DNA of 64,000 bases from Halopseudomonas pertucinogena (lineage in GTDB: Bacteria > Pseudomonadota > Gammaproteobacteria > Pseudomonadales > Pseudomonadaceae): contig NZ_BMNN01000008.1 of NCBI RefSeq assembly GCF_014646575.1, forward strand, positions 34,623-98,622, written 5' to 3'. Both the position numbers and the translations under genes were made by a program. Below the pieces are notes generated by a model. It was not told where the DNA came from, made no database searches, and saw nothing but the letters and a program-made list of their open reading frames with translations. Positions 1 through 10,772 of the stretch are shown piece by piece (within the stretch, counting starts at the first letter, position 1; each line of letters starts with the position of its first letter).

Positions 1-21
1 GCACGGGACTGAGTACCCTGA

Positions 22-564
22 TCAGCGCTTCGCCAGGCTGAAGCGCTCGATCACCTCGTAGCGCACCCCCGACGGCCCCCCGTGGCTTACGTACAGGCAG
101 AACTCCTGTACCTCGAAGGGTGGCAGCCGAAAATCCCGATAACGCTGCAGAAAATCCTGCAGCGCCTCCCCACCTTCCTTCACCCTGGCCAGGGTGACAT
201 GCGGCCGGTAAGGCCGCTCATCCCTGATCAGGCCCAGAGGCAGCAATTGCTGTTCCACGCGCTGCTGCAGTTGTGCAAGCAGCGCGCTGGCCTCCACCCC
301 TGCCCAGAGGACGGTGGGCTTGTGCACCGGGCCGAAATGGCCGACGCCCGCCAGCTCGAGCGTCAGCGCGGCGCCATGCAGGTCCGCCAGCGCCGCTGCC
401 ATCTGCCTGGCCTGTGCATCTTCCACATGACCGATAAAGACCAGCGTCAGATGCAGTGCCTCCGGTGGATGCCAGCGTGCCCCCGGATAATCGGTGCGCA
501 GGGTGGTCAACTTCATCCGTGCCGATGCTGGAATCTCGATACCCACAAAGAGTCGTTGCTGCAT
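22..564 (-). CDS. thpR: RNA 2',3'-cyclic phosphodiesterase (LigT/ThpR family)
   Basis: A 180-residue protein of the 2H phosphoesterase superfamily, which opens 2',3'-cyclic phosphate ends of RNA (historically the 2'-5' RNA ligase of tRNA halves). Both signature HxT motifs are visible: H38-L-T40 in LHLTLVFIG and H122-V-T124 in YRPHVTLARVK, at the spacing expected for the two-lobed fold. An upstream in-frame start would add 47 residues, but GGGAGG lies 5-6 bases before the ATG at 564 and the homologous N-terminus (MQQRLFVGIEIP) begins there. The gene is monocistronic here, divergent from the small gene at 677. Cytoplasmic. Identification is secure; the physiological substrate of the family is uncertain. 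Confidence 0.93.
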   Translation of the reverse strand: MQQRLFVGIEIPASARMKLTTLRTDYPGARWHPPEALHLTLVFIGHVEDAQARQMAAALADLHGAALTLELAGVGHFGPVHKPTVLWAGVEASALLAQLQQRVEQQLLPLGLIRDERPYRPHVTLARVKEGGEALQDFLQRYRDFRLPPFEVQEFCLYVSHGGPSGVRYEVIERFSLAKR

Positions 565-676
565 TTGTCCTCCCAGAGCGGCCAGGCGCGGGGCACAGCG
601 GCCCGGGCCTGCCGTTTGGTTTAGCAGAAAACCCGCTGCTATGCTTAAAAGCCCCATCATCTGTGAGGCGATGCCC

Positions 677-1246
677 ATGCATAACATCATTGCAGGCCGA
701 TTCACGTTGCAGGATCAAGCCGACATCGCACTGGCGGAACTCCAGAAAGCGGGATTCCCCCGGGATGCGCTGGCCGCATTCTATCTGAACCCCAACGGTC
801 AGCACGATCTGTATCCCATCGGCGGCGACGCTGAAAGCTCCGCCGGTGCGCGCCATTCCGGTTCCGGCGCGGCCAAGGGCGGCGGCGTGGGGGCCGTGGT
901 GGGTGCCGTCGCGGGCGCAGCCGCCACGCCGGTGATCGGCCCTGCAGGCATCGCCATCGGCGCGGGACTGGGTGCCTATACCGGTTCACTGGTCGGTGCT
1001 GTCAGCAGCACCGACAAGCAATCCGATGTGGACGAGCAGACCGGCGAGCCTTCCTTTGCCCAGCCAGATGTTACCGAACGCGCCGCCGGCGTGCTGGTTG
1101 CTGTGCGGGTATCCGAAGACACTCGCCAGACTGCCATCGATACCCTCACCCGGCTGGGCGCCGAGGACGTGGAAGAGGCCGAGGGCGAGCTGCGTGACGG
1201 GCACTGGTACGACTTCGATCCGCACGCCGTGGTGCGCCGGGTCTGA
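677..1246 (+). CDS. hypothetical protein with central glycine-zipper segment
   Basis: A protein of 189 residues that I do not recognise by function. The first ~60 residues look globular and mixed; residues ~65-110 form a Gly/Ala-rich stretch with GxxxG-type spacing (GGGVGAVVGAVAGAA, then IGAGLGAYTGSLVGA), typical of glycine-zipper membrane-associated segments; the C-terminal part again looks globular (a small alpha/beta sequence VLVAVRVSEDTRQTAIDTL followed by an acidic tail). Two ATGs lie 6 bases apart; GAGG at 665-668 is 8 bases from the one at 677 and only 2 from that at 671, so I take 677. Similar stress-related proteins with an N-terminal alpha/beta unit plus glycine zipper occur in pseudomonads, but a role is inference. 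Confidence 0.75.
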   Translation: MHNIIAGRFTLQDQADIALAELQKAGFPRDALAAFYLNPNGQHDLYPIGGDAESSAGARHSGSGAAKGGGVGAVVGAVAGAAATPVIGPAGIAIGAGLGAYTGSLVGAVSSTDKQSDVDEQTGEPSFAQPDVTERAAGVLVAVRVSEDTRQTAIDTLTRLGAEDVEEAEGELRDGHWYDFDPHAVVRRV

Positions 1247-1315
1247 ACGCAGGCAAATAGGCTGAATCTTCAGCCGCCGCCAGCGTCAACCGAAGGGACA
1301 GATGTGGAGGTGACC

Positions 1316-1789
1316 ATGAACGATTCACACGAACCCGACGAGAAGATGCTGACCGACGCGGTACGCCGCCAGGTGGAAGCCGACAACCGCGAATCCGCCG
1401 CCGATGACAGCCCCATGGGCCCGGTTGGCAACGTGCCATCGCGCCAGGAGAGCAACCAGCGCGCCGCGGAAGGCGGCCTGACCGCAGCAGCCAGGCCGGG
1501 ACAGGGCCCGACGGCGGACGACGCCGCGCCGGAAACCCTGCTGCCGGATGATGGCAGCCGCTCCCCCGCGGAGGCGGTGATCGAGGATGGTGCCGCCGAC
1601 ACCGAGCTGACCGAAGTCGGCCGTGGCGACATCGGCGGCGGCCGCGGTCTGGACGAGGCGGAACTGGGCCGGGCCCGACCGCTGGACGGCAAGCCCTGGG
1701 ACGGCGATCCCGACGAGCCGCTGGAGCCGGCAACCGCAGTGGATAATAATCTGGCCACGCCTCCGCTGGACGAGTCCGACAAGGCCTGA
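1316..1789 (+). CDS. hypothetical small acidic, probably disordered protein
   Basis: A 157-residue acidic protein rich in Asp, Glu, Ala, Gly and Pro. The start MNDSHEPDEKMLTDAVRRQVE suggests one short helix; the rest is low complexity with no recognisable domain, signal peptide or membrane segment, and is probably unstructured. GGAGG at 1306-1310 sits 5 bases before the ATG at 1316, which decides against the in-frame GTG at 1304. It follows the glycine-zipper gene by 69 bases in the same direction and ends just before a strong terminator, so the two may form a small operon. I cannot assign a function; the codon usage looks native. Confidence 0.65.
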   Translation: MNDSHEPDEKMLTDAVRRQVEADNRESAADDSPMGPVGNVPSRQESNQRAAEGGLTAAARPGQGPTADDAAPETLLPDDGSRSPAEAVIEDGAADTELTEVGRGDIGGGRGLDEAELGRARPLDGKPWDGDPDEPLEPATAVDNNLATPPLDESDKA

Positions 1790-1821
1790 CGGGCAGCGGA
1801 TCGGGCCATTCGAGCGATCAC

Positions 1822-1856
1822 AAAAAACCCCGGCGCCTGCGGCTACCGGGGTTTTT
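1822..1856. terminator. bidirectional intrinsic terminator
   Basis: AAAAAACCCCGG and CCGGGGTTTTT flank a 12-base loop, so there is a T-tract on both strands. It lies between the convergent ends of the small acidic-protein gene (+) and pnp (-) and probably ends both transcripts. Confidence 0.9.
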
Positions 1857-1888
1857 CATGCGGACCGCAAACCGCGGCCCGGGGATCG

Positions 1889-3997
1889 TCAGACGCCGCT
1901 GTCTTCAGCCGCCTCGACGTCCTTCATGGACAGCTTGATGCGGCCGCGGTTGTCCACGTCCAGTACCAGCACCTTCACTTCCTGGCCTTCCTGCAGCACG
2001 TCGGTGACCTTCTCGATACGCTGGTTGGCGATCTGCGAGATGTGCACCAGGCCGTCCTTGCCCGGCAGGATGCTGACGAAGGCGCCGAAGTCGACGATGC
2101 GCTCGACCTTGCCGGTGTAGACCTTGCCGATTTCCGCTTCGGCGGTGATGCCGTCGACCCGGGCCTTGGCAGCGTTGGCTGCGTCCTTGCTGGCAGCGAA
2201 GATCTTCACGGTGCCGTCGTCGGTGATGTCGATGGACGCGCCGGTCTCTTCGCAGATGCTGCGAATGGTGGCGCCGCCCTTGCCGATCACGTCACGGATC
2301 TTGTCGGAATCGATCTTCATGCTGATCATGGTCGGCGCGTTGGCGGACAGCTCCTTGCGCGACTCCGGCAGTACCTGATTCATCTGGCCGAGGATGTTCA
2401 GACGCGCCTCATGGGCCTGGTGCAGGGCCAGCTCCATGATTTCCTCGGTGATACCCTTGATCTTGATGTCCATCTGCAGCGCAGTGACGCCCTTCTCGGT
2501 CCCGGCGACCTTGAAGTCCATGTCGCCCAGGTGGTCCTCGTCACCGAGGATGTCGGTCAGTACGGCGAACTTCTCGCCTTCCTTGACCAGACCCATGGCA
2601 ATACCGGCCACCGGCGCCTTCAGCGGCACACCGGCGTCCATCAGTGCCAGGGAGGCACCACAGACCGAGGCCATGGAGCTGGAACCGTTGGATTCGGTGA
2701 TCTCGGACACCACGCGGATGCTGTAGGGGAACTGGTCCATGTCGGGCATGACCGCCTGGATGCCGCGGCGGGCCAGACGACCATGGCCGATCTCACGGCG
2801 ACCGGTGCCACCCATGCGACCACACTCGCCCACCGAGTAGGGAGGGAAGTTGTAGTGGAACATGAAGGGGTCTTTCTTCTCGCCTTCCAGGGTATCCAGC
2901 AGCTGCGCGTCTCGGGCGGTGCCGAGGGTGGTGACCACCAGCGCCTGGGTCTCGCCACGGGTGAACAGTGCCGAGCCGTGGGTGCGATCCAGCACGCCGA
3001 CTTCGATGTTCAGCGGACGCACGGTGCGGGTGTCACGGCCGTCGATACGCGGGTTGCCGTTGACGATGTTCTCGCGCACGGTGCGGTATTCGATCTCGCC
3101 GAAGGCTTCCTTCACCTCGCCGGCGGAGGGCTTGCCCTCTTCGTCACCGGCCAGGGCCGCAACGGCGGCTTCACGCAGCTCACCGAGACGGTCGTAGCGC
3201 GACTGCTTGTGGGTGATGGTATAGGCTTCGCTGATGCCGGCACCGAACTGGGACTTGATGGCGTCCAGCAGTGCGGTGTTTTCCGGCGCCGGCTGCCAGT
3301 CCCAGGCCGGCTTGCCCGCTTCGGCGGCCAGCTCCTTGATGGCGTCGATCGCCGGCTGGAATTCCATGTGGGCAAACAGCACCGCGCCCAGCATCTGGTC
3401 TTCGGTCAGCTCCTGGGCCTCGGACTCGACCATCAGCACGGCGTCTTCGGTGCCGGCTACCACCATGTCCAGGCGGGAGGTCTTGAGCTGCTCATAGGTG
3501 GGGTTCAGCACATAGCCCGCCACGTCGTCGAAACCGACGCGGGCACCGGCGATCGGGCCATCGAAGGGAATGCCGGAAATGGCCAGCGCGGCGGAGGTGC
3601 CGATCATCGCGGCGATATCCGGATCGGTGGTCTTGTCAGTGGACACCACGGTGCAGACGACCTGGACTTCGTTCATGAAGCCTTCGGCGAACAGCGGGCG
3701 GATGGGACGGTCGATCAGGCGGGAGGTCAGGGTTTCCTTCTCGGTGGGACGGCCTTCACGCTTGAAGAAGCCACCGGGGATGCGGCCTGCCGCATAGGTC
3801 TTTTCGATGTAGTGAACAGACAGAGGGAAGAAATCACGTCCGGCTTCGGCGGTCTTGGCGCCCACTACGGTTGCCAGCACGCTGACCGAGTCATCGATGC
3901 TGACCAGAACCGCACCCGATGCCTGACGCGCAATGCGACCGGTCTCCAGGGTAACGGTGTTATTACCTAATTTGAATTGTTTGATAACCGGTTTCAC
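1889..3997 (-). CDS. pnp: polyribonucleotide nucleotidyltransferase (PNPase)
   Basis: PNPase degrades RNA 3' to 5' with phosphate, giving nucleoside diphosphates, and is the exonuclease of the RNA degradosome. The 702-residue protein has the usual length and order: first RNase PH-like core, an all-helical linker, second RNase PH core with the acidic active-site stretch [14 protein letters not shown], a KH domain with the GxxG loop at 572-575 (GKGG), and an S1 domain near the C-terminus ([15 protein letters not shown]). The start is GTG, supported by the conserved N-terminal sequence. It is the last gene of the rimP-nusA-infB-rbfA-truB-rpsO-pnp cluster, 97 bases after rpsO. In relatives pnp is controlled by RNase III cleavage of its leader; I see no decisive element here. 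Confidence 0.99.
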   Translation of the reverse strand: MKPVIKQFKLGNNTVTLETGRIARQASGAVLVSIDDSVSVLATVVGAKTAEAGRDFFPLSVHYIEKTYAAGRIPGGFFKREGRPTEKETLTSRLIDRPIRPLFAEGFMNEVQVVCTVVSTDKTTDPDIAAMIGTSAALAISGIPFDGPIAGARVGFDDVAGYVLNPTYEQLKTSRLDMVVAGTEDAVLMVESEAQELTEDQMLGAVLFAHMEFQPAIDAIKELAAEAGKPAWDWQPAPENTALLDAIKSQFGAGISEAYTITHKQSRYDRLGELREAAVAALAGDEEGKPSAGEVKEAFGEIEYRTVRENIVNGNPRIDGRDTRTVRPLNIEVGVLDRTHGSALFTRGETQALVVTTLGTARDAQLLDTLEGEKKDPFMFHYNFPPYSVGECGRMGGTGRREIGHGRLARRGIQAVMPDMDQFPYSIRVVSEITESNGSSSMASVCGASLALMDAGVPLKAPVAGIAMGLVKEGEKFAVLTDILGDEDHLGDMDFKVAGTEKGVTALQMDIKIKGITEEIMELALHQAHEARLNILGQMNQVLPESRKELSANAPTMISMKIDSDKIRDVIGKGGATIRSICEETGASIDITDDGTVKIFAASKDAANAAKARVDGITAEAEIGKVYTGKVERIVDFGAFVSILPGKDGLVHISQIANQRIEKVTDVLQEGQEVKVLVLDVDNRGRIKLSMKDVEAAEDSGV

Positions 3998-4094
3998 GGC
4001 GTATTCTCTCTCTGCTGTTTGCTTTACTTGCCCTGCGGGGAAACTCTGGGCACGACCGGGTTTCGGACCCGGCCATGTCCAAACGGGACTGGTC

Positions 4095-4364
4095 TCAGCG
4101 ACGCAGACCCAGGCTGCTGATCAGGCTTGCATAACGGCCCAGATCCTTGCTCTTCAGGTAGTCCAGCAGCTTGCGACGCTGGTTAACCATGCGGATCAGG
4201 CCGCGACGGGAGTGGTGATCCTTCTTGTTGTCCTTGAAGTGACCTTGCAGCTTGTTGATGTTTGCGGTCAACAGAGCAACCTGGACTTCAGGAGAACCGG
4301 TATCACCTTCACCACGTGCATACTCGGATACGATTGCAGCTTTTTCTTCAACGCTCAGTGCCAT
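4095..4364 (-). CDS. rpsO: 30S ribosomal protein S15
   Basis: S15 is a primary binding protein of the 16S rRNA central domain and also contacts 23S rRNA in an intersubunit bridge. The protein is 89 residues, exactly the family length, with the typical sequence [12 protein letters not shown] at the start and [17 protein letters not shown] in the rRNA-binding helices. A longer in-frame reading to 4514 is not used: AGAGGAAAG stands 6-7 bases before the ATG at 4364 and the canonical N-terminus begins there. It lies between truB and pnp; S15 represses its own translation in enterobacteria, and two hairpins in the leader here might matter for that. Confidence 0.99.
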   Translation of the reverse strand: MALSVEEKAAIVSEYARGEGDTGSPEVQVALLTANINKLQGHFKDNKKDHHSRRGLIRMVNQRRKLLDYLKSKDLGRYASLISSLGLRR

Positions 4365-4455
4365 GACAGCTTTCCTCTGAGGTAACAGGCCGGGAGGTTG
4401 GTCCCGTGTTTTAAATCGAGGAATGACCGCGCCTGTTGACAGCCACCCTCGTTGC

Positions 4456-4498
4456 GACCCGTTACGGGTCAACTTCGGAGCGAGCCCTAAGGGCTCGC
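4456..4498 (-). promoter_or_regulatory. two hairpins in the rpsO leader
   Basis: In the 142-base truB-rpsO gap the minus-strand RNA can form two perfect hairpins: 4480-4498 (8-bp stem around a 3-base loop) and 4456-4470 (6-bp stem around a 3-base loop). Neither is followed by a T-run, so they look like leader structure or weak attenuators rather than a terminator. Function is inferred from position only. Confidence 0.45.
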
Positions 4499-4506
4499 CG
4501 AATTCT

Positions 4507-5427
4507 TCAGCCATTGAAACGCATCAGGCGCTTCGGAGCTACCCGGGCGTCCTCGGTCATTTCACCGATACCGATGAACTGACCTGTGTGGTCACGCAGA
4601 CGTACCATGCCGAACGCCGGACTGCCCGGCACGCGAACCGCCTGCCCATGATTCAGATAATAGGCGGTCTGCTCGGTGAGCTTCACTTCCGGCCAATCCA
4701 GCAGGCCGCTGTCGCTGGGCAGCAGCAGATGATCCAGCGCCTGGGCACCGCCTTCGGCGTGCAGCGTTTCCAGCTGCTCCAGCGTCACTGCCTGGCTCAG
4801 ATCGAAGGGCCCGGCCTGGCTGCGGCGCAGCTCGGCAACATGCGCACCACAGCCCAGTGCGGCGCCGATGTCCTCCACCAGAGTGCGGATATAGGTGCCT
4901 TTGCTGCAGTGTACTTCCAGTCGCAGCCGGTCGCCCTCGAGTCCGAGCAGCGTCAATCGGCGTATGGTAACAGATCGCGCCTTGCGCTCCACTGTTTCCC
5001 CGGCCCGGGCCAGCTTGTACAACGGCTGACCTTCATGCTTGAGCGCCGAATACATCGGCGGGATCTGCTCGATGTCACCGGTGAAGCGCGGCAGTACCGC
5101 TTCCACGTCGGCCTGGCTGACCTGGCATGGCTTCATCTCCAGTACCTCGCCCTCGGCATCGCCGGTGGTGGTGGTCATGCCCAGGCGTGCCTCGGTGACA
5201 TAGGTCTTGTCGGCATCGAGCAGGTACTGGGAAAATTTCGTCGCCTCGCCCAGGCATAGTGGCAGCACACCACTGGCCAGCGGATCAAGGCTGCCGGTGT
5301 GACCGCCCTTGTTCGCGTTGAACAACCAGCGAACCTTCTGCAACGCGGCATTGGAGGTCATGCCCAGCGGCTTGTCGAAAATCAGGATGCCGTCGATATC
5401 ACGGCGTTTGCTGCGTGGCGCTGACAC
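4507..5427 (-). CDS. truB: tRNA pseudouridine(55) synthase
   Basis: TruB converts U55 in the T-loop of nearly all tRNAs to pseudouridine and also acts as a tRNA folding chaperone. The 306-residue protein has the family motif [13 protein letters not shown] with the catalytic Asp at residue 48, the LDADKTY segment, and a C-terminal PUA-like part (residues ~250-306). It starts 2 bases after the rbfA stop codon, so translation is probably coupled. Cytoplasmic; constitutive member of the rimP-pnp cluster. Nothing unusual in length or key residues. Confidence 0.98.
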   Translation of the reverse strand: MSAPRSKRRDIDGILIFDKPLGMTSNAALQKVRWLFNANKGGHTGSLDPLASGVLPLCLGEATKFSQYLLDADKTYVTEARLGMTTTTGDAEGEVLEMKPCQVSQADVEAVLPRFTGDIEQIPPMYSALKHEGQPLYKLARAGETVERKARSVTIRRLTLLGLEGDRLRLEVHCSKGTYIRTLVEDIGAALGCGAHVAELRRSQAGPFDLSQAVTLEQLETLHAEGGAQALDHLLLPSDSGLLDWPEVKLTEQTAYYLNHGQAVRVPGSPAFGMVRLRDHTGQFIGIGEMTEDARVAPKRLMRFNG

Positions 5428-5429
5428 TG

Positions 5430-5816
5430 TTATTCCTCATCATCCCTGGCATGCTGGCGATCCTCGGCGACGGCACGCTCGATCAGCGAGGACAGGTGCA
5501 CACCGCGGCGCACGCTCTCGTCGTAGAAGAAGTGCAGTTGCGGAATGCTGCGCAGCTTCATCACCCGACCCAGCTGGGCGCGCAGAAATCCTGCGGCATC
5601 CTTGAGGGCGGCGAGGTTGAGCGCGATGTCATCATCACTGGCCTCGCCCATCAGGGTGATGAAGATCTTCGCGTGCGCCAGGTCGCGGCTGACCTCGGCG
5701 GCGGTCACGGTAATCATGCCGACACGCGGGTCACGCACTTCACGCTGGATCAGCAGCGCAAGCTCACGCTGCATCTGGTCGGCTACGCGCTGGGTGCGAC
5801 TGTATTCTTTGGCCAT
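5430..5816 (-). CDS. rbfA: 30S ribosome-binding factor A
   Basis: RbfA is a KH-fold protein that binds immature 30S subunits and helps process the 5' end of 16S rRNA; in enterobacteria it is needed at low temperature. The 128-residue protein matches the family from [19 protein letters not shown] through the KH core ([17 protein letters not shown]) to the C-terminal tail. The in-frame Met 13 codons upstream is rejected because the conserved N-terminus starts at 5816, although the ribosome-binding site before this ATG is weak (GAGTG). Located between infB and truB as in all pseudomonads. Confidence 0.97.
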   Translation of the reverse strand: MAKEYSRTQRVADQMQRELALLIQREVRDPRVGMITVTAAEVSRDLAHAKIFITLMGEASDDDIALNLAALKDAAGFLRAQLGRVMKLRSIPQLHFFYDESVRRGVHLSSLIERAVAEDRQHARDDEE

Positions 5817-5912
5817 AAAAATGCACTCAAAAATCGGTGGAGCTGAAAACGCCAAAGCCGGAAGCCACCCATGGGGCGACTTCCAGCTTCAGACTGTCAG
5901 CTTGAGAATCCC

Positions 5913-8423
5913 TTACAGGGTTCTGGCTACCTGAACCCGCTCGAAGACCTCGATCCGGTCGCCGACACGCACATCGTTGTAGTTCTTCACGCCGATACCG
6001 CACTCCATGCCGTTGCGCACTTCGCCGACGTCATCCTTAAAGCGGCGCAGGGATTCCAGCTCGCCTTCGTAGATGACCACGTCTTCACGCAGTACACGGA
6101 TCGGACGGTTGCGGTACACGGTGCCTTCGATGACCATACAGCCGGCCACCGCGCCGAACTTGGGCGAGCGGAACACGTCACGCACTTCCGCCACACCCAG
6201 GATTTGCTCGCGGACGTCGCTGCCGAGCATACCGGACAGCGCCTTCTTGACGTCTTCGATGATCTCGTAGATGACGCTGTAGTAACGCAGGTCCAGACCT
6301 TCGTTCTCGATGACCTTGCGCGCCGACGCGTCGGCCCGGACGTTGAAGCCGAAGATCACGGCGTTGGAAGCCAGTGCCAGGTTGGCGTCGGTCTCGGTGA
6401 TACCGCCCACGCCGCCGGATACGATCTTGACCTGAACCTCGTCGTTGCCCAGCTCGCTGAGCGAGCCCTGCAGCGCTTCCAGGGTACCGCGCACGTCGGT
6501 CTTGACCACCAGATTGAGGGTCTTCTTCTCGCCCTGTCCCATGTTCTCGAACATGTTCTCCAGCTTGGCGGATTGCTGACGTGCCAGCTTGATCTCGCGG
6601 AACTTGCCCTGACGGAACAGCGCCACTTCCCGCGCCTTCTTCTCGTCAGCCACCACGGTCAGCTCGTCGCCGGCCTCGGGGGTGCCATCCAGACCCAGGA
6701 TCGCCACCGGAATGGACGGACCGGCTTCCTTCACGTTCTTGCCGTTCTCGTCAAGCATCGCCCGGACCCGGCCATGGTTGAAGCCAGCCAGCACCACGTC
6801 ACCCTGACGCAGGGTGCCGTTCTGCACCAGTACGGTTGCGATCGGACCACGGCCCTTGTCCAGACGGGATTCGATGACCACGCCGCGCGCCGGGGCGGTG
6901 GGCTGGGCCTTGAGCTCAAGTACCTCGGCCTGCAGCAGCACGGCCTCCAGCAGCTCGTCGATGCCGGTACCGACCTTGGCCGACACATGGACGAACTGGG
7001 TATCGCCACCCCACTCCTCGGGGATGACGTCCAGCGCACCCAGATCGTTCTTGATGCGATCCGGATCGGCCTGCTCCTTGTCGATCTTGTTCACCGCCAC
7101 GACCAGCGGCACACCGGCGGCCTTGGCGTGCTGCACGGCTTCTTCGGTCTGCGGCATGACGCCATCATCGGCGGCGACCACAAGAATCACGATGTCGGTG
7201 GACTTGGCACCACGGGCGCGCATCGCGGTAAACGCGGCGTGGCCGGGGGTATCCAGGAAGGTGACCATGCCACGCTCGGTTTCCACGTGGTAGGCACCGA
7301 TGTGCTGGGTGATGCCACCCGCCTCGCCGGACGCCACACGAGTACGACGGATGTAGTCCAGCAGCGAGGTCTTGCCGTGGTCAACGTGACCCATGACGGT
7401 CACCACCGGAGCACGACTCACCTCCTCGCCCTCGAATTGCTTGGCGGCAGCGGTCACGCTGTCCTCCAGATCGGTCTCGCGGACGTTCTTGACCTGGTGC
7501 CCCATGTCTTCGGCAATGATGGTCGCCGTTTCCTGATCGAGCACCTGGTTGATGGTCACCATGGTGCCGTTCTTGAACATGTACTTGATGACTTCGGCAG
7601 CCTTGATCGACATCTTCTGGGCCAGCTCGGCCACAGTGATGGTTTCACCGATAACAACTTCTCGCACTATTGGCCCTGTCGGCTTCTCGAAGCCGTGCTG
7701 ATTGCGTTTCTTCTGAGCCTTGAGCTTGCCACCGCCACCGCGGCGGCGCGCCATGCCCTCGTCGTCCACACCGCGTGCAGCACCGCGGCCCTTGCCCGGG
7801 CCACCGGCACGCTTGCGACTGCGCTCTTCTTCCTCGGCGCGGTCCTTGCGGCGCTGCTCATCCTTCTTCTTGGCGATAACCGCAGGAGAGGGAGCAGCCT
7901 CCACCTCGGCAGCCACTTCAACCGCGGGCTCGACAGCCTCGGGCGCCGGGGCGGCGGCTTCGGCCTGCTCGCGAGCGGCCTGTTCCTGGGCGGCCTTCTG
8001 CGCGGCCTCCTCAGTGGCCTTGCGCGCTTCCTCTTCCTCGGCCCGCAGGCGTGCTTCGGCGGCGGCCTGGCGTGCCTCTTCGGCGGCACGCAGCTCCTCG
8101 AGCTCACGCTGACGCTCGGCTTCCAGGTCCACTTCGTCGCGCTTGACGTAAGTGCGCTTCTTGCGCACCTCCACGTTAACTGTCTTGCTGCCAGGCACCT
8201 TGAGCTTGCTGACGGTCTTGCGCTTCAGGGTGATCTTGCGCGGCTCGCCGCCACCTTCGCCATGGGCGTTCTTCAGGTGCGCCAGCAAGCGCTGCTTCTC
8301 ATCATCGGAAACCGTCTGCTCCGCCGCCTTGTGCGGCAGTCCTGCTTCCTGCATCTGTTGCAACAGGCGCTCTACCGGCGTACCTGTCACCTCAGCCAAC
8401 TCTTTGACCGTCACTTCAGCCAT
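5913..8423 (-). CDS. infB: translation initiation factor IF-2
   Basis: IF-2 is the GTPase that places initiator fMet-tRNA on the 30S subunit and promotes subunit joining. The 836-residue protein has the N-terminal IF2_N domain ([14 protein letters not shown]), a long charged Ala/Glu/Arg-rich linker (about residues 90-250) with coiled-coil character, a second IF2_N motif, then the G domain: G1 GHVDHGKT at 345-352, DTPGH and NKID. The C-terminal beta-barrels and the fMet-tRNA-binding domain follow. The length is usual for Pseudomonas. It lies 61 bases after nusA and 96 before rbfA. Internal starts giving shorter isoforms, known in E. coli, cannot be judged here. Confidence 0.99.
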   Translation of the reverse strand: MAEVTVKELAEVTGTPVERLLQQMQEAGLPHKAAEQTVSDDEKQRLLAHLKNAHGEGGGEPRKITLKRKTVSKLKVPGSKTVNVEVRKKRTYVKRDEVDLEAERQRELEELRAAEEARQAAAEARLRAEEEEARKATEEAAQKAAQEQAAREQAEAAAPAPEAVEPAVEVAAEVEAAPSPAVIAKKKDEQRRKDRAEEEERSRKRAGGPGKGRGAARGVDDEGMARRRGGGGKLKAQKKRNQHGFEKPTGPIVREVVIGETITVAELAQKMSIKAAEVIKYMFKNGTMVTINQVLDQETATIIAEDMGHQVKNVRETDLEDSVTAAAKQFEGEEVSRAPVVTVMGHVDHGKTSLLDYIRRTRVASGEAGGITQHIGAYHVETERGMVTFLDTPGHAAFTAMRARGAKSTDIVILVVAADDGVMPQTEEAVQHAKAAGVPLVVAVNKIDKEQADPDRIKNDLGALDVIPEEWGGDTQFVHVSAKVGTGIDELLEAVLLQAEVLELKAQPTAPARGVVIESRLDKGRGPIATVLVQNGTLRQGDVVLAGFNHGRVRAMLDENGKNVKEAGPSIPVAILGLDGTPEAGDELTVVADEKKAREVALFRQGKFREIKLARQQSAKLENMFENMGQGEKKTLNLVVKTDVRGTLEALQGSLSELGNDEVQVKIVSGGVGGITETDANLALASNAVIFGFNVRADASARKVIENEGLDLRYYSVIYEIIEDVKKALSGMLGSDVREQILGVAEVRDVFRSPKFGAVAGCMVIEGTVYRNRPIRVLREDVVIYEGELESLRRFKDDVGEVRNGMECGIGVKNYNDVRVGDRIEVFERVQVARTL

Positions 8424-8484
8424 TCACTTTCTCCTCAGTCGGGGGCCTGGCGTATCCGCCTGGTGTTACTGCCAGCCGACCGGT

Positions 8485-9966
8485 TTATTCAAACCAGGGG
8501 GCCCGCGCTGCCATGATCAGCGCAGCGGCACGGGCTTCGTCGATTCCATCTATGTCCAGCAGGTCGTCCACGGACTGCTCTGCAAGGTCCTCCATGCTGA
8601 GGATGCCCCGGGCAGCCAGCTGGAGTGCCAGCGGACGATCCATGCCTTCCATATTCAGCAGGTCGTCGGCAGGCTGAACCTCTTCCAGTTTCTCCTCATT
8701 GGCGATCGCCCTGGTCAGCAGGCGGTCCTTGGCCCTCGAGCGCAGCTCGTTGACGATGTCTTCGTCGAAGCCGTCAATCTCGAGCATTTCTTCCATGGGC
8801 ACATAGGCGACTTCCTCGAGCGAGGTGAAGCCTTCATCAACCAGAATCTGCGCCAACTCCTCATCCACATCCAGCTCTTCGATGAAGCTGCGCAGGACGT
8901 CGCCGGTCTCGGCTTCCTGCTTCGCGCGGATGTCTTCCTCGGTCATCACGTTCAGCGTCCAGCCGGTCAGCTGACTGGCCAGGCGCACGTTCTGACCGCT
9001 GCGGCCGATGGCCTGGGCGAGGTTGTCCTCGGCCACGGCGATATCGATGGTGCGGGTATCCTCATCGAGAATGATCGAGGCCACCTCGGCCGGGGCCATG
9101 GCGTTGATCACGAACTGGGCGAGGTTGTCGTCCCACAGTACGATGTCGACCCGTTCGCCACCCAGCTCACCGGATACCGCCTGCACGCGCGATCCGCGCA
9201 TGCCGATACAGGCACCCTGGGGATCGATGCGCTTGTCCTTGGAGCGCACCGCGATCTTGGCACGGGAGCCCGGATCACGGGCCGCGCCCATGACTTCGAT
9301 CAGCTCCTCGGAGATCTCCGGCACCTCGATGCGGAACAACTCGATGATCATTTCCGGGCAGGCACGGGACAGCACCAGCTGCGGACCGCGGTTCTCCACC
9401 CGGATTTCCTTGAGCAGCGCGCGGATGCGGGTGCCGGTGCGGAAGGTCTCGCGGGGGATCATTTCCTCGCGGGGCAGCACCGCCTCGGCGTTGTTGCCCA
9501 GGTCGACGATGACGCTGTCGCGGGTCACCTTCTTCACGGTGCCACTGATGATCTCGCCGATGCGGTCACGGTAGGCGTCGACCACCTGGGCGCGCTCGGC
9601 CTCGCGCACCTTCTGCACGATGACCTGTTTGGCGATCTGGGCGGCGATACGGCCGAACTCCTCGGACTCGATCTTCTCTTCCACCACGTCACCGATGTCC
9701 AGGGCTGGGTCGCGTTCGCGGGCCTGGTCCAGCGTCAGCTGCATGCCGGGCTCGACAAATTCCTCGTCGGCGACAACTGTCCAGCGACGGAAGGAGTCGT
9801 GATTGCCGGTCAGACGGTTGATCTGTACGCGGATATCAACTTCTTCTTCGTAGCGCTTCTTGGTAGCCGTAGCCAGGGCCAGCTCCAGAGCCTCGAATAT
9901 GACTCCGGGCGGTACGCCCTTCTCATTGGAAACGGATTCCACAACCAGCAGCACTTCTTTGCTCAT
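8485..9966 (-). CDS. nusA: transcription termination/antitermination factor NusA
   Basis: NusA binds RNA polymerase and nascent RNA and modulates pausing, intrinsic termination and antitermination on rRNA operons. The 493-residue protein has the N-terminal polymerase-binding domain, an S1 domain around residues 135-200, two KH domains ([20 protein letters not shown] and [12 protein letters not shown]), and two C-terminal acidic helix-hairpin-helix repeats ([15 protein letters not shown] and [14 protein letters not shown]). These repeats are the gammaproteobacterial arrangement. It is 52 bases after rimP. Nothing is missing. Confidence 0.99.
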   Translation of the reverse strand: MSKEVLLVVESVSNEKGVPPGVIFEALELALATATKKRYEEEVDIRVQINRLTGNHDSFRRWTVVADEEFVEPGMQLTLDQARERDPALDIGDVVEEKIESEEFGRIAAQIAKQVIVQKVREAERAQVVDAYRDRIGEIISGTVKKVTRDSVIVDLGNNAEAVLPREEMIPRETFRTGTRIRALLKEIRVENRGPQLVLSRACPEMIIELFRIEVPEISEELIEVMGAARDPGSRAKIAVRSKDKRIDPQGACIGMRGSRVQAVSGELGGERVDIVLWDDNLAQFVINAMAPAEVASIILDEDTRTIDIAVAEDNLAQAIGRSGQNVRLASQLTGWTLNVMTEEDIRAKQEAETGDVLRSFIEELDVDEELAQILVDEGFTSLEEVAYVPMEEMLEIDGFDEDIVNELRSRAKDRLLTRAIANEEKLEEVQPADDLLNMEGMDRPLALQLAARGILSMEDLAEQSVDDLLDIDGIDEARAAALIMAARAPWFE

Positions 9967-10018
9967 CGTATGCCTCGCCTAACGCCATCCATTGGGGCCA
10001 CTGGAGCCCGGAAAATGC

Positions 10019-10474
10019 TCAAAACCGCGGAACGATCTGACCTTTGTCGATACTGTCGATGGGCAGCAGGTACTCATGATCCTCCACCTGCAGAACCACC
10101 TCATCGCCTTCCACCCCGCGGATGACACCCTGAAAGTTGCGCCGCCCTTCGTAGGGCGCGCGCAGTCTGATCTTCGCCTGCTCACCTGCATAAGCTGCAT
10201 ACTGCTCCAGGGTGAACAGCGGGCGGTCCATACCCGGCGAAGACACCTCCAGGGTGTAATCGCCGCTGATCGGGTCCTCCACATCCAGCACCGCGCTGGC
10301 CTGCCGGCTGACCGTGGCACAGGCTTCGACGCTGACGCCATCGGGATGGTCGATGTACACGCGCAACAGGCTGTGCCTGCCCTGGGAAAGAAATTCTATT
10401 CCCCAGCAACGATAGCCCAGAGCTTCGACCACCGGGATCAGCAACTGCTCCAACTCGGTAAGTTTGCCGGACAA
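10019..10474 (-). CDS. rimP: ribosome maturation factor RimP
   Basis: RimP assists maturation of the 30S subunit. The 151-residue protein shows the family pattern: the N-terminal alpha/beta domain ([19 protein letters not shown]), the conserved [15 protein letters not shown] segment, and the small C-terminal beta-barrel. The start codon is TTG: the conserved protein begins there, and GGCGG stands five bases upstream. It is the first protein gene after tRNA-fMet and its terminator-like hairpin, as in the classical metY-nusA arrangement. Confidence 0.96.
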   Translation of the reverse strand: MSGKLTELEQLLIPVVEALGYRCWGIEFLSQGRHSLLRVYIDHPDGVSVEACATVSRQASAVLDVEDPISGDYTLEVSSPGMDRPLFTLEQYAAYAGEQAKIRLRAPYEGRRNFQGVIRGVEGDEVVLQVEDHEYLLPIDSIDKGQIVPRF

Positions 10475-10562
10475 TTTGACCGCCTTTCTTCACGAATAAA
10501 AAATGGGCCTGATAGCCCATCCTGGTTCCGGCCACTTCATGAAGATGAAGTCCGGAGTTAAC

Positions 10563-10586
10563 AAAAAGCCCCTGAAAAGGGGCCTT
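10563..10586 (-). terminator. terminator-like hairpin between tRNA-fMet and rimP
   Basis: On the minus strand a GCCCC/GGGGC stem with a short A/T loop is followed by five T residues, directly after the tRNA. Because rimP-nusA lies immediately downstream without an obvious new promoter, it probably terminates only part of the transcripts. Confidence 0.75.
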
Positions 10587-10590
10587 TGAC

Positions 10591-10667
<77 letters not shown>

Positions 10668-10733
10668 GCGAATCCAAGGCAGAAATTATACGCCCGCCTG
10701 CCGGTTATGACAACCGCGGGCATTTCCTGCCGG

Positions 10734-10767
10734 AAAAAAACAGGGCCTGCGCGAACGCAGGCCCTGT
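10734..10767 (-). terminator. intrinsic terminator after tRNA-Leu
   Basis: A CAGGGCCTGCG/CGCAGGCCCTG 11-bp stem around TTCG is followed by seven T residues on the minus strand. It ends the transcript carrying secG and tRNA-Leu, and separates it from tRNA-fMet. Confidence 0.93.
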
Positions 10768-10772
10768 CTGAT

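Noticed and set aside
2042..3970. 642-codon open frame antisense to pnp
   Set aside because: It mirrors pnp codon bias in GC-rich DNA, is rich in His/Gly/Asp/Val without domains, and pnp itself is certain. The same applies to the long plus-strand frames opposite infB (5871-8516), nusA (8152-10125), ftsH (14235-16391), carB (18451-21567) and recBC.
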